Positions 34,081 to 44,883 of a stretch of DNA of 64,000 nucleotides are shown here, one piece after another; within the stretch, counting starts at the first letter, position 1, and the number at the start of each line of letters is the position of its first letter. The stretch is from Thuidium tamariscinum (Eukaryota > Streptophyta > Bryopsida > Hypnales > Thuidiaceae). Under the pieces are notes generated by a model. That model saw nothing but the letters and a program-made list of their open reading frames with translations. It did no database searches and was not told where the DNA came from. Position numbers and translations under genes: made by a program. The stretch lies in contig OX344751.2 of assembly GCA_947034885.2 (NCBI GenBank), positions 14,322,001 to 14,386,000 on the forward strand, read 5' to 3'.

Positions 34081-35770
34081 TTAATTAATTATAATTTATG
34101 TATTTCTATTTCAAATTTTTTAATCATTCATTTTCTTTTTAAGACATTCTGAAATTTTTGAATTTTTTTTTTCAAAATTCAAAAATTCAGACCAGTATAG
34201 GCTGGTTTGGAGTAGTGGGAACAATTTTTGGGAATGACCTTGACAATGCCAGAGGCCCAAAAATATTCTTAACAAAATGCAACCATTTATTTCAATAAAT
34301 GGTAAATACCACGAAATGTTTTCATACTATTATTGTACTCTGTATGATACTATAATTATGTAATGTAAATATATTCTACTATAAATTGGACTTTAAGGCA
34401 AAAACATCCAAGATTGTCCCTATACGGCCATTTATATACTTTAGACTTTCATTAAAGTGTCCTCCAAAAGCCTTCTAAAATGGTCCCATAATTAACTATA
34501 ATTATTTGAATTCTGATTTTTTGAAATAAGAGTTTTTAATCCAACTATATAATAGTTTTAGTGGTTTAGGTAGTTGCCACTTTAAAGTTTCATAGAAAGT
34601 ATATGCCATATTTGAAAACTCTATTTTCTTTATTTTTGAAAATTTATGATTTTCAATTACCAATACCACAAAAACATTATTTTTGAAAAAGGTACCTCCG
34701 CCTATTCTGAATTGTTTATTTTAATGATTTTAGATATTTTTACCTAATTGTCTAAATTCCAAGCACTTTACAACTTGTAGATTGATGAATTTGTGAGCCT
34801 CATTAGATGAGATTTGGCTAAATAAGAGACTGTGAGTTCTTGTGCAGTAGAGAACTGCAAGAACTACAAAATCACAGAAAGTTGATGTAGTCAGGCGATG
34901 ACCATGTCATATTTTTCTATTTTTTATTCTTTGAAAAAAAAATTCAATTATTTTTTCAATTTCAGTGGCCCCAAATTATTATCATTATTATTATTTGATA
35001 TTAATAACAGTTGACAATAGTTTGCCATTGCCTCACTACTACAAGAACAACATGGGGAATTGGTCAGAAAAAGACCCTTTATAAAGCCAAATCTCATATA
35101 ATGACATGAGCTTTTCAAAGTTCAAAGTTTTTGTTCTAATTCACTATAGGGGAAAATTTTGAATTATTTTTGCCCCCCTACTACAAAGTATATACATGGG
35201 TGGAGTTAAATCTAAATACATGAATGATGAATGTTTGTATAGATCATTTAAATTAGTTGGTATTCATTTGAGAAAGCCTTGAGCTTGAAGCTTTCAAGAA
35301 ATATAAGAAGAAACCCATTTATGAGTACCTCCCATTTTGATATAGTGGATAGGGGGCTATTTTCAATCAATTATCACTTATTGTAATTGAAAATATGACT
35401 CCTTTGTAATAATCAAGGTGGCACTTAGCAATGAAGCACTCTCATTTGGTGCTACAATTTTTTAATGTGGTATTGAAGCACTCTTTATTTTACTACTAGT
35501 CCTTGGTTGGAAGTAGAATGATATGATCACTATAGAATGAAGAAAATCTTCAAATAGAAATTTTTTGGTAATTTTTTTTTGGAAAATAAAATTTTGAAAA
35601 AAATATGGAATCCTATTAAAATATGTTTCTATACATGAAATTTTTTCCCCTCAGCATATTTTCATTTTAGGTATGTCTTATTGCTCAAGTAGTCCAAAAT
35701 GGGTTGCTATTTTTATGAGCTATTTATCCGTGGAAATGGAAATGAATATTGGCAAGGATATTGAAGGAAT
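34081..35770. other. AT-rich intergenic DNA with minor inverted repeats
   Basis: A GAGATTTGGCT arm at about 34,808 is matched inverted near 35,085. There is also a hairpin around AAATTTTTGAATTTT near 34,153-34,186. No gene was found. Confidence 0.4.
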
Positions 35771-35905
35771 GCCATTAATCCTTAAACATTGAGGCAAATG
35801 TTTTGTGTTGGATGAATGACAAAGAATCTTCTCTTATAGGATTGAAGTGCAACTATTCCTCTTCAATATTAGGGGTGGAAAGGAGAGCTCCTTGACCACT
35901 AATGG
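35770..35905 (+). repeat. dispersed repeat, copy 1
   Basis: Collinear and diverged relative of about 42,490-42,605. Shared landmarks are AATCCTT, GAATGACAAAGAATCTT, GCAACT, AATATT and GGAAAGG. Degenerate and non-coding. Confidence 0.6.
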
Positions 35906-35936
35906 AATGAAGGTAGAAGTACCTATTTCGGCTGCA

Positions 35937-36208
35937 GGATGTTAAATCCTACCAATGAAGGTGGGTCCAACAGAGTAGATTTTCAATTCTTCAGGGTAAA
36001 GTGAAAAAAATCTTCCTATTTTGTGTTGTGTCTAAGGTATATTGTAGACTTTCTATACCTAATTTTGAGTCTTTAGTTGCAAATATGAATTCAGAATTTG
36101 CAAACAAAAACATTTGTAAAAAATAAAAAATTCTTATGTTTTTTCCTAAATAAATCCACCTACTAGGTCCATCTTTGTTGGTAGGATTTAATGTCCTACA
36201 TTTTGGCC
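35937..36208. repeat. palindromic repeat with TTAAATCCTACCAA arms
   Basis: AGGATGTTAAATCCTACCAA (35,937 on) pairs with TTGGTAGGATTTAATGTCCT (up to about 36,199). The outer and inner arms (GGTGGGTCC / GGTCCATC) also pair. A 79-codon minus ORF here is an arm artefact. Confidence 0.7.
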
Positions 36209-36595
36209 AATTCCTCTTTAATAACTTCATAGGCTAGCCTATTGTGGACAACACTTGAATGCCCTATTTATTGAAAAAAATCCTTTGTTTGTACCTCCTT
36301 GTGCAATCATCTCTCTTCCTTTATTGCTTAGGGGAAAGTATCAAAGCTAACTAGAATAGGTGAGACTATAAAACTAGGATAGGTAACATTAGAAGAGTCT
36401 ACATTTATATTATTCCTTTCAACAAAATATTCATTTTTGAGGATTTTTTTCTCATTTTTGCATTGTTCCTCATCATTTTCTTCACACACTTTACGATAAA
36501 TTTTATGATGAAAATGGTTTTTGATGGTAAAGTGGTAAAATGCTTTTTCCATGGTAAAATGCTTCAGTTACCCATTATAGGTACCTCTACCTTAA

Positions 36596-37509
36596 CCCCT
36601 AAAGGTCAAAGACTATGTCCTCACCAAAAACACACCAAAACTGCCATTTCTACTTCAAGCACCAAATGTTTGAAAAAAAACATTTTTAGACACATGTAAC
36701 CATAAGATCTTATAGTGCACTTGTGTGAAAATATGTGGAAAAAATTTCAGAATTTTTCACCGTATAGATTGCAAGATATTAGCATTTGAATTGACAAAAA
36801 TTCTTTTTTTGTCCCTGCAAAAAAGCGGGCAGCTGCACTTCACAAGGTCACACTTCTATGAAAAAATGTTGAAAATGGTGGTTCTTCTTTGGATTCACTC
36901 TTCACAGCAAGTTGGCTATATGCTCAAAAAATTTCGCATCATTTGGAATTGTACAACATATAGGAAACAATTAATAAGTAGAAAGAAGTAGAGAGTGATT
37001 CAAAATACTAAATTGTTAAAATTTTATTTATAGAAATAAAAAATGTCAATCCCAATGGTTGTAATGTTGTGACAAACAATCAACATCCAAAGTTTTAATT
37101 TTTTTTCAAAAATATTTAAACTTGAGGAAAATAAAGGCTTTCAAGGTTTATTTTAAAGTAGAGAATCTATAACCACCCGCAAACTAAATCTCTTTATAAC
37201 TTTCATCTCATAAATCAAAATGGAGTGATTCAAAGCTTTCTGCATATATGTACATCTAGAAAACCAATTTCAAACTTTTAATTTACTTTTTTTTTAATTT
37301 ATAAGAAATTTTTGGGCTGCCCACTAACCAATGAAAACTACATATCATGCAATAACTTTTTGACCATATAGTCAAAAGTTATGAAAATTGTCAGGCCTTA
37401 AAGCTACTTGGACACATGTTGTGTGAAAATTTCAATGGAAAAAATAAAAACTCCATCTGTAGTGAGCTACCCATATGTTGTCTAAAAACGCAATTTGGCC
37501 CTTTAGGGC
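36596..37509 (+). mobile_element. piggyBac-like element P3 (914 bp, TTAA both sides)
   Basis: TTAA (36,592-36,595) plus CCCCTAAAGGTCAAAG at the left; GGCCCTTTAGGGC plus TTAA (37,510-37,513) at the right. The interior shares ACCATAAGATCTT and ACCGTATAGATTG with P4, so they are diverged members of one subfamily. Non-coding. Confidence 0.82.
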
Positions 37510-37513
37510 TTAA

Positions 37514-38628
37514 CTTCAGCTGTTCAGCTGTTAAACTAGGTGCCAAGAAATGGAATCCTGACTGTTTTCGTACTGTACTGCACAGAAATTAGGAAAGATA
37601 TATTTGCTTCAATAGCCAGGTAGGTGTGAGAGGCTCAGAGATTTGATTATCTCCGTTCATCCAGTTTTTCATTGACATGATACCGTGTGAACCATCGAAT
37701 AATGATAGCATCATTGCCAATGGAATCAATTCTTTCAAAAATGGGTACCGTCGACACTATTTTAATGTTCAAATTTTTTTGTAGAAGGTGCTGCCAATCA
37801 AGAGCTTTTGTCGCCAATTGCTCAACATTGAACCTAGTCCACATCTAAGTACCATCCACAGTATTTCTCGCAAACAGTGCAGAACAGTACATGGCACTTC
37901 TTTCTGTGCCAAAATTGCCGAAAGAAAAACCCATCATGCCACCACCGGCAATGCAGGTAGTTGAATCTACAGTAATTTATATCTGAAAAGTGGAAAATCT
38001 AGAAATATTGAAAAAAAATCTCTGGATATCATTTTCCTTATTCAATGGATATTTCGTTACAATGGCGCTATGCCACAAACTTGCCATACTCAGGTTGAGA
38101 CCGTGTGGTCTAAAAAGTACACCGCACGTAGATTTCCAAACCCTGAGGACTGAGTTCTATACCAATCTTAGAAAATGAATGGAAAAATGGCATATGAATA
38201 CCGCCATTTTCACAAAATATCCAATATTTACATTTGACTGGTAAAGGTACAAGGTACATGCAATGAGATAAAAAGATCATGGATATGTAATCGTAGCCAC
38301 TTCATAAGCACACTGTGAGTGACTTTTGATTCAAATCTGACAACAGTAACTACCACCATGCACCAGTCCTGCCAACACAAGCATATGAAATGATAGCGTC
38401 GACTCTCATTGCCATTCAATACGATGAAATCAAGAAGGTGCCCACTTGAGAGTCCTTTGGATATTTGAAACAACCGGCCTGTATGCAAATTGCATTCAGA
38501 ATCAAGGATTTATTATTTCAGAGCTGCCGACATGGTGTACAATCAAAATCACATAATTTACAGTCACACTCAGGTACTCAACAATTCGATCGCAGAACAA
38601 TTCATAGTAAGCACTGAACGCTCCAAGC
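37514..38628. other. sequence downstream of the dehydrin gene
   Basis: More complex than the surrounding AT-rich DNA, with a 65-codon minus ORF (37,647-37,844) and an 86-codon one (38,228-38,488). I could not assign either. It may include the dehydrin 3' UTR and remnants of another gene. Confidence 0.35.
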
Positions 38629-39903
38629 TTACTCGGTGGTGGGGGTGGTGGGGGTGGTGGGAGAGTGTCCAGGGAGCTTCTCCTTGATCTTGGTGATGAG
38701 TCCCTTCTTCGGGGTACCCCCGTCCACGGGAGTCTCGTCATCCACGGTGTCCGGGGTGGCGGCGGTCTTGTGGTGACCCGGCAGTTTGTCCTTCAGCTTC
38801 TGCACAAACCCTTCCTTCTTCGGGGTGGGACTCTCCGGTCCTGTTCCCGTGCTCAACGGATCGGAAGCTGCAGTCAATAACAAAGTATTTCACACGTTAC
38901 AATCTCTCTAAAATCACTTGAGGCAGAAATCTCACCGAAAAGAACTAAACCGATTTTCCTGAACTTAACCCATCTCCACACTCCCACTAGAAACCAGTGG
39001 AATTATCACTACTGTCGTGGGTATATTGGCTTGTCCACCCAACTTGGTTGAAATGCCACTTGTATCTTTCAGGTTGAGACAAGAAAAAATTCTGCAAAAT
39101 TCTTTTTGATGACATTTATAGACCTTTTCCCATCTATTCAATTTCCTTTATCAAATATTCAACTGGTGATGATAAGCCCAAATTTCATCTCTTCCACCTA
39201 GCACATGAAAACGAAGGAAAGTGGGGAAGGCAGACGTACCTGTGGTATCCTGGCCATAGCCGGGCTCCTCCACCGTCCGATCGACAGGGGCACCAGGGAA
39301 CGCTGAGCTCGGGTCAGAGTAACCTCCGCTCGACTTCTCCTCTCCACCAAAGCCCCGGTCGCGAGTCTCAGGTGTCTCTGCAATTCCATTCCAAGATACA
39401 GTCAGCATCAAAACAATCCAGGACACCGTCCAGACCCACCAAGCATAAAGCCACTCAGTCCCATATCCTAACCAAAACCTCCAAACACATCATCAAACTC
39501 GATCGAATGACACACTACGTGATCTAGACAGTGATCTAGACAGTGATCGATCTCCACAGAGTGTGAGAAAATGGAATATGCAGAGGTGGTTCTCACCATC
39601 GTACGAACCAGTCTGGGGCTCGTCGGAGCGCGAGTCCTGGAACTTCTCCGTGCTGTCATCGTCGTACTTACCGCCCGCGCCCGCCCCCGGCGTGGAGAAT
39701 TGCTCGTCATCGTAGTTTCCGCCCGTGGGCTTGGGCAGGGGCTCATCGTCCGTGTGAATCTTGTGGTGAGGCGGCTCGTTCTCGCTCCCTCCACCGTAGC
39801 CGCCCTCGCTTTGATCGAGTCCCTCGCTCTCGGTCGTCCTCCTGGGCTCGTCGAGCTCCGACCTGGAACCGGTCTGCTCTGGGTTGTACTCATTGGTGGC
39901 CAT
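38629..39903 (-). CDS. dehydrin (group 2 LEA), two K-segments, 227 aa
   Basis: Three exons on the minus strand: 39,903-39,597, 39,377-39,240 and 38,867-38,629 (introns GT-AG, phases 1 and 1, stop TAA). The product lacks Cys and Trp, is rich in Glu, Asp, Gly, Ser, Thr and Pro, and has two C-terminal K-segments, KKEGFVQKLKDKLPGHHK and KKGLITKIKEKLPG, against the consensus EKKGIMDKIKEKLPG. The start MATNEYNPEQ resembles a degenerate Y-segment, and GGY/GGG motifs recur in the middle. There is no poly-Ser S-segment. Dehydrins are intrinsically disordered and protect membranes and enzymes during water loss; the K-segment becomes an amphipathic helix on membranes. Two ABRE motifs lie about 355-370 bp upstream, fitting abscisic-acid or drought control. 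ATG 39,903 is the first in-frame Met directly preceding the conserved region. Confidence 0.93.
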
Positions 39904-40255
39904 CTCGCTCGGACAATATGGATTTCTCTTCACAGAAACGCTATCAGAAAGCACTGCTATCTGAGACTGGAAGTCGTGACTGCAGGAAGTTGATCGGGAA
40001 GCCGGATTGTATGCTCGAACACAAGTGCGGAGTGCTAGAAGGGCTACTGTGAGCTTGCTAAACGTAGTGATGTGCCAATTTCTTTGGGGGTGGCGGGCTT
40101 TTGTAAGGAGATTTGGCAGAGACGAGGTCAGGGTCAAGTGGAGGGAAGACGAAGGGGGGTGCCAGGTGGCAGTTTTTTGATATTATTCTGTTTTTTTCCT
40201 CCCTGAGTGGACGGGGGGAGGGAATGTCAGGGCATCACGGGATCCATGTGGGGGC

Positions 40256-40275
40256 GACACGTAGCGGGACACGTG
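40256..40275 (-). promoter_or_regulatory. two ABRE/G-box motifs upstream of dehydrin
   Basis: On the minus strand ACGTGTC occurs twice within 19 bp (plus-strand GACACGT at 40,256-40,262 and 40,268-40,274). The second overlaps the palindromic G-box CACGTG at 40,270-40,275. Paired ABREs are the known minimal unit for abscisic-acid response in plant LEA promoters. Confidence 0.65.
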
Positions 40276-41160
40276 GAGATTTGTGGGCGAGGCCAGCTGG
40301 AGAAACGATTGCATGAGTTGGCGTGATAAGTTGGGGATGGGGTTCTGTGAAGCGCTGGTCCAGTCGCATTTCGGCTCTTTTCTTTTGTGCGCCAGTAAGT
40401 TTGGGTTTGGGTTCGGAGCAATCAGAGCCTGTTTCGTTGCGGCAATTTTGTCAGTGGAAACGTATTGGTGAAGGGACCAAACCACCAAGTGAAGGTCTGT
40501 GTACTGTCTTTTGAGTGCGTACGTGAGGCACAGGTCTGTGTCAGTGATCTTAGAACTGTATTTGAAATTTAGTGCAATATGCTACCTTTCAAGAGAAAGA
40601 GGCATCAACTTTGGCTACCTTGAGAGTGAGTAGTAGCATACCAAAATAGAAATGAAAGGATTTTACAAGTTGTAAAGGATTATTGGGAGTATTGTAAGAC
40701 AAAACTAACTAAATATATGCTAATTCTACTATTGAAGAAGTTGCAAATTGGCTATCAAATTTTATTGTTTGTTGTAATTTTGATTAAAATGGCTCCATTA
40801 ACGGTCCTTTTCTACAGTGTTATAGTAGTGCAAGGATTTTTTTGGTAGAAACTGAGCAAAATTTAGCCAGTTTTGAGATTGTTGGTTTGTATTTTTTTTT
40901 TTTTTTTTTTTCAAACTATTAAATTATCCTCCCTCCCCATACTTATAATTTTTACAAAGCCAACAATGCACCTAAAAGTGGCAATAATTGCCAACCACAA
41001 ACATTATAACATCATTAAAAAAGCCTCTCAAAAGATGCAATCCAATCTAGTTTGCATCTGCCCCCCTTCCCCCTCCCCAAATTTTTTTTGGTGTTGATTG
41101 TTTTTAAAAATGTTGACCTTCAAAATCACCATTGATTTCTTTTAAAATCACAAGCCGTTG
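40276..41160. other. intergenic DNA, no gene recognised
   Basis: GC-richer up to about 40,520 (distal dehydrin promoter), then AT-rich. Contains a run of 20 T at 40,892-40,911. Confidence 0.4.
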
Positions 41161-41194
41161 ATCTTGTGAGATTTAATCTAAGCCGTCCAAATAC

Positions 41195-41780
41195 GGATAT
41201 GGATAGTATGGATACAATATTTATATTAATATGGATACATATATGGATAGTATACAAATACAATATTTATTTTAATATGGTTATCAATATAATATTTTAT
41301 ACATATATGGATATGAATATAGATACGGATATAGTATTGGATATGAATATTGGTACATATACAAGTACTAGATATGAGATTGAAAATCCCATATTGATTG
41401 TCAATTACATTGATTTGTGAAAATTACAAGAGGGGAAGGGAAGAAATGAAAATTTAAAAATTTAAAAATAAAATAAAGTATTTTTTTGGGTGGGTGGGTG
41501 TTAGTCAATAATTTTATTGTTAATTTAAAATTCTTTTGGGTGGGTAATGAGGCATCATGCCTCACTACCCCACTCACTCAAAAGACAGGGTACAATTGCT
41601 AACTTACTACAAACAATATGGAACAAGTCGATATCCATATATGCAACTTATATCGTATTCATATTCGTATTTGTATCTTGTACATCCATGTATATGTATG
41701 TATTTTGAATTATATTTGTATTTGTATTCATATTTACATCATGTATATCTATTAGTCATATATGTAGATTGTATCTGACA
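41195..41780. repeat. degenerate ATATGGATA arrays in inverted orientation
   Basis: 41,195-41,370 is built from ATATGGATA/GATATGAATAT words. 41,630-41,770 is built from the complementary type (ATATCCATA, TATTCATATTCGTATTTG). The two halves could pair over low-complexity sequence. ORFs here are artefacts. Confidence 0.7.
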
Positions 41781-41806
41781 TCAACGACTTTTGATTTTTT
41801 GAGAAA

Positions 41807-42246
41807 CTAGCGGTTGGTGCTTGCTATGCTATGCAATCATCATTAGAATTTTGAAAAGCTCAAATCTCACAAAAGCACTAAATCATAGAAGCGCAAAGAA
41901 GCGTTAAGCCAAGAAAACCAATGGATTTGCTACCTGTATTATATCTTCTTGTGGATCCTCTTTAATATCACCTTCATTGCAACAACTACATTATTTTTAT
42001 AATATCACTCTTTGTAAAAAGTGATATTACAAAAGTGATTGCAAATTGCTACTCCTTTTCTATAATATCACATTGTGTGACAATAAGATTTTAATGTATT
42101 CATGATTGAAAACATTCTTATAAAATACTTAAAATAATTATTTTAATGACTTATTGAAATCAACATCATGCATCTATTCAAATATATCAAAATTTTATTA
42201 ATATGTGATACAGTGAATGCATAGCATACCAAGCACCAGCCCCTAG
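41807..42246. mobile_element. MITE-like element with CTAGSGGYTGGTGCTTG termini (440 bp)
   Basis: The left end CTAGCGGTTGGTGCTTGCTA continues TGCTATGCA. The right end is the inverted form (reverse complement CTAGGGGCTGGTGCTTGGTA, then TGCTATGCA). The terminal repeats match over about 28 of 32 positions. I could not identify a target duplication. Non-coding. Confidence 0.7.
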
Positions 42247-44880
42247 TATTAATGGTAGCATTTGTGACATTAGAGAGGGAGTTATGATTTTAGTAGTATG
42301 ATTGGTGGCATTGGGAGGTAGCATTTTTTAAAACATGAATAAGATAGGAGTTGCGTGCATCTTTTCAATAGATACTGTAGAAGACCATTATTAAAAAGAA
42401 AATCTTGGGTACATAGTATGATGTGGCATTGTTTGCGCCTTGGCAATGGTCTTGCAAAATTTCATTTCTCACTCCAAAAGACAATTTAATCCTTGAATGA
42501 TGCCATGGACATTTGGTGTCCTTTGAATGACAAAGAATCTTTCCTTCTAGGACAAGAAATGCAACTTTTTATCCTGAATATTGGAGTGGAAAGGGAAGAT
42601 CTTCTACATTACTTTGATTTCCAATGAATATATTTGGCTTTATCAAAGTAGGTGATGTCACACGACATCAAAATGCATGGTTTCCACAGCGACTGGTCCG
42701 TTTAACTTACCTTACTATTTTACAGAACAAACCCCTAATTTGCCTCACTCTTCCATAAGGTTGCTTTCTCATGTCTCCTAGTGTGCAATAGTGAGAAGAA
42801 TATTCATTAACATTATCAGTGGATTTCAGAAATTGATGTTTGTATCCAAGTGGATGAGTGAAATTCTAATTAATTTACAAACGTGGCATGTCAAGAAAGG
42901 AAACTTGGAAAGGAACCTTTATTGTGTGAGAAATGTTAGAAAGAAACAAGCCCGGATACAAGGAGAGACCAATTAAAAGAGATTCTCAAAATTTAACCCA
43001 TCCCTATGGAAACCCAAAACTTCACTATTTGTGATGATGTGGATGTATGGCATCAAAAGTGCATACCAATTTTATGAAAATCCAAATGTTCAATCTTCAT
43101 TCTATAACTCGAGTATATTGTTATGACTTATGAAGCCTAGGCACTTAAAATTATACCACCTAAGAAATTGAGTAGGAAGATAGTATTTTAAAGTAGAAAA
43201 AGCTTGGAAATTTTTGTGATGATTTATACATGGTTTGTCACTCACAATGCCTTAATCACAACACTTTATTATTATTATTCTAGAATATGTATAGAGTAGT
43301 AAAAAAATTTAAAACACTTCATCTCTAAATTTACAATATTATTTTTGAAGCCCAAAATTGCTTCAAAATACCCAAATCCAAAGCAAGGCTAAAACATTCA
43401 TCTATATTAATTCTAGTACATTTGTCAAGATGTTACATTTGATGTGATTGTTCACAAAAACAAGTAGATGTCAGTTAAAGTGCATCTCTAAAAACATGGG
43501 TTTCTTATAGTTGAAAGTAGTCTCTCTAATTAGGGTGGTTGTTGAAGCTTGTTTCTCCATCTTTTACATGGGCTTTTACATTTGGCTTCTTCCTTGTAAG
43601 TTCCTTCTTCTAATAGTCTCTTACATTTTGCCATTTCTATAGCTATTATTTTTGGATGGATGCCTTAGAAAATATATGTGCACTTTTCTCTCTTTTTTCT
43701 TCAATTGAGCTTCAACACTTTTACATTTCACCTTTTTTTTTGTTGATTCACTTTTGTTGCATATTTTTTGCTTTTGAATGTGATATTTGATTGTGAGGAG
43801 GAATAAAATATACTTATTAATGAAAGACTACATTCATTGTTTTTTTTATCCTTGTTAAGCCATACTAAATTATTTGGTAAATTTTAGTCCACTCCCTTGT
43901 ATATAGTTGTGTTCTTGGTTTGATATGTTGTTACTTTAGCCAACTACAATAGAATATTCTCCATCTTCTATACTTTTCAATCCTCTATCATAGTCAATAG
44001 CCATTGGCTCTTCAATTTGGGGCATGGGTTCTTCAAGAATGTCTTTCATTAGGTCTTAATAGCTTTAGTTTTCATTCCCTAATCTTCTAGGTCCATCAAA
44101 AGCTATAGTGAATCATACTTACAACATCTACAACACTTTCGTTCAATGGATTGTGTATTTCCATTAGTTACTATGAATCCACTTTTTATGTTATGTGGGA
44201 TAAGATAGGAGTTGCTATCACTATCATCGTTCACATTCTCTTACATTAGATTTCTTTTACAATGTCTCCAAATGTATCTTGCATTAGATGTTTTTTCAAG
44301 ACATTAGAAGATTGTTTCAAGGTTGTTTCCTAAAACTATTCCTTGTACTTTGCACCAACTAATGTTGGTCTGAATTTTTGAATTAAATTTCTTTTTAGAA
44401 AATTAAAAAAAAATGAAGATTGCAGTAGCGTTCTCTGCATTTCCAAAGAGTTCCCATAGTCCATAATCTCACAACTATGCTAAATTGATGGTTGTGGGTG
44501 GCCTTTGTAATGGCTACCAAAGACACAATAATCCTAATGGCCAATAAATCTTATGATTGTCTTACAAGGTAAAAATTATGAGTTAACAATACCTATTAAC
44601 CTTTCTAATAAAAATCATAACTCTAACATAGAAGACCCAAATTTGAGTGCGTAGTACTTACCAATGAACAAAAAACAGAACTACTTTAGACAACTAAGCT
44701 TGTAATTATAAGTAATACTTATCAACCTTCCCAATAAACACTATGATTTGTTGCCGAGAGCAAAACCATGAGTATGCAATACCTATCTACTTTTTCTATA
44801 ACCCCCATGATTATCTATGAGGACAAAAATATGTAACACAAAGAACTTGAAGGCACTCCTTAATACAAGGTTTGATGTAT
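42247..44880. other. AT-rich intergenic DNA
   Basis: Apart from the dispersed repeat copy at about 42,490-42,605 (partner of 35,770-35,905), I see no gene or repeat structure. Confidence 0.4.
42490..42605 (+). repeat. dispersed repeat, copy 2
   Basis: Diverged collinear relative of 35,770-35,905 (GAATGACAAAGAATCTT, AATATTGGAGTGGAAAGG). Confidence 0.6.
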
Positions 44881-44883
44881 AGT

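Noticed and set aside
37647-37844. Minus-strand fragment faintly recalling a patatin-like strand (LDWQHLL)
   Set aside because: Too short, no catalytic motifs nearby, and a stop directly upstream.
39571-39993. 140-codon plus ORF over the dehydrin
   Set aside because: Antisense shadow of the dehydrin first exon.
41166-41420. 84-codon ORF in ATATGGATA repeats
   Set aside because: Asp/Met/Ile low-complexity translation of the repeat.
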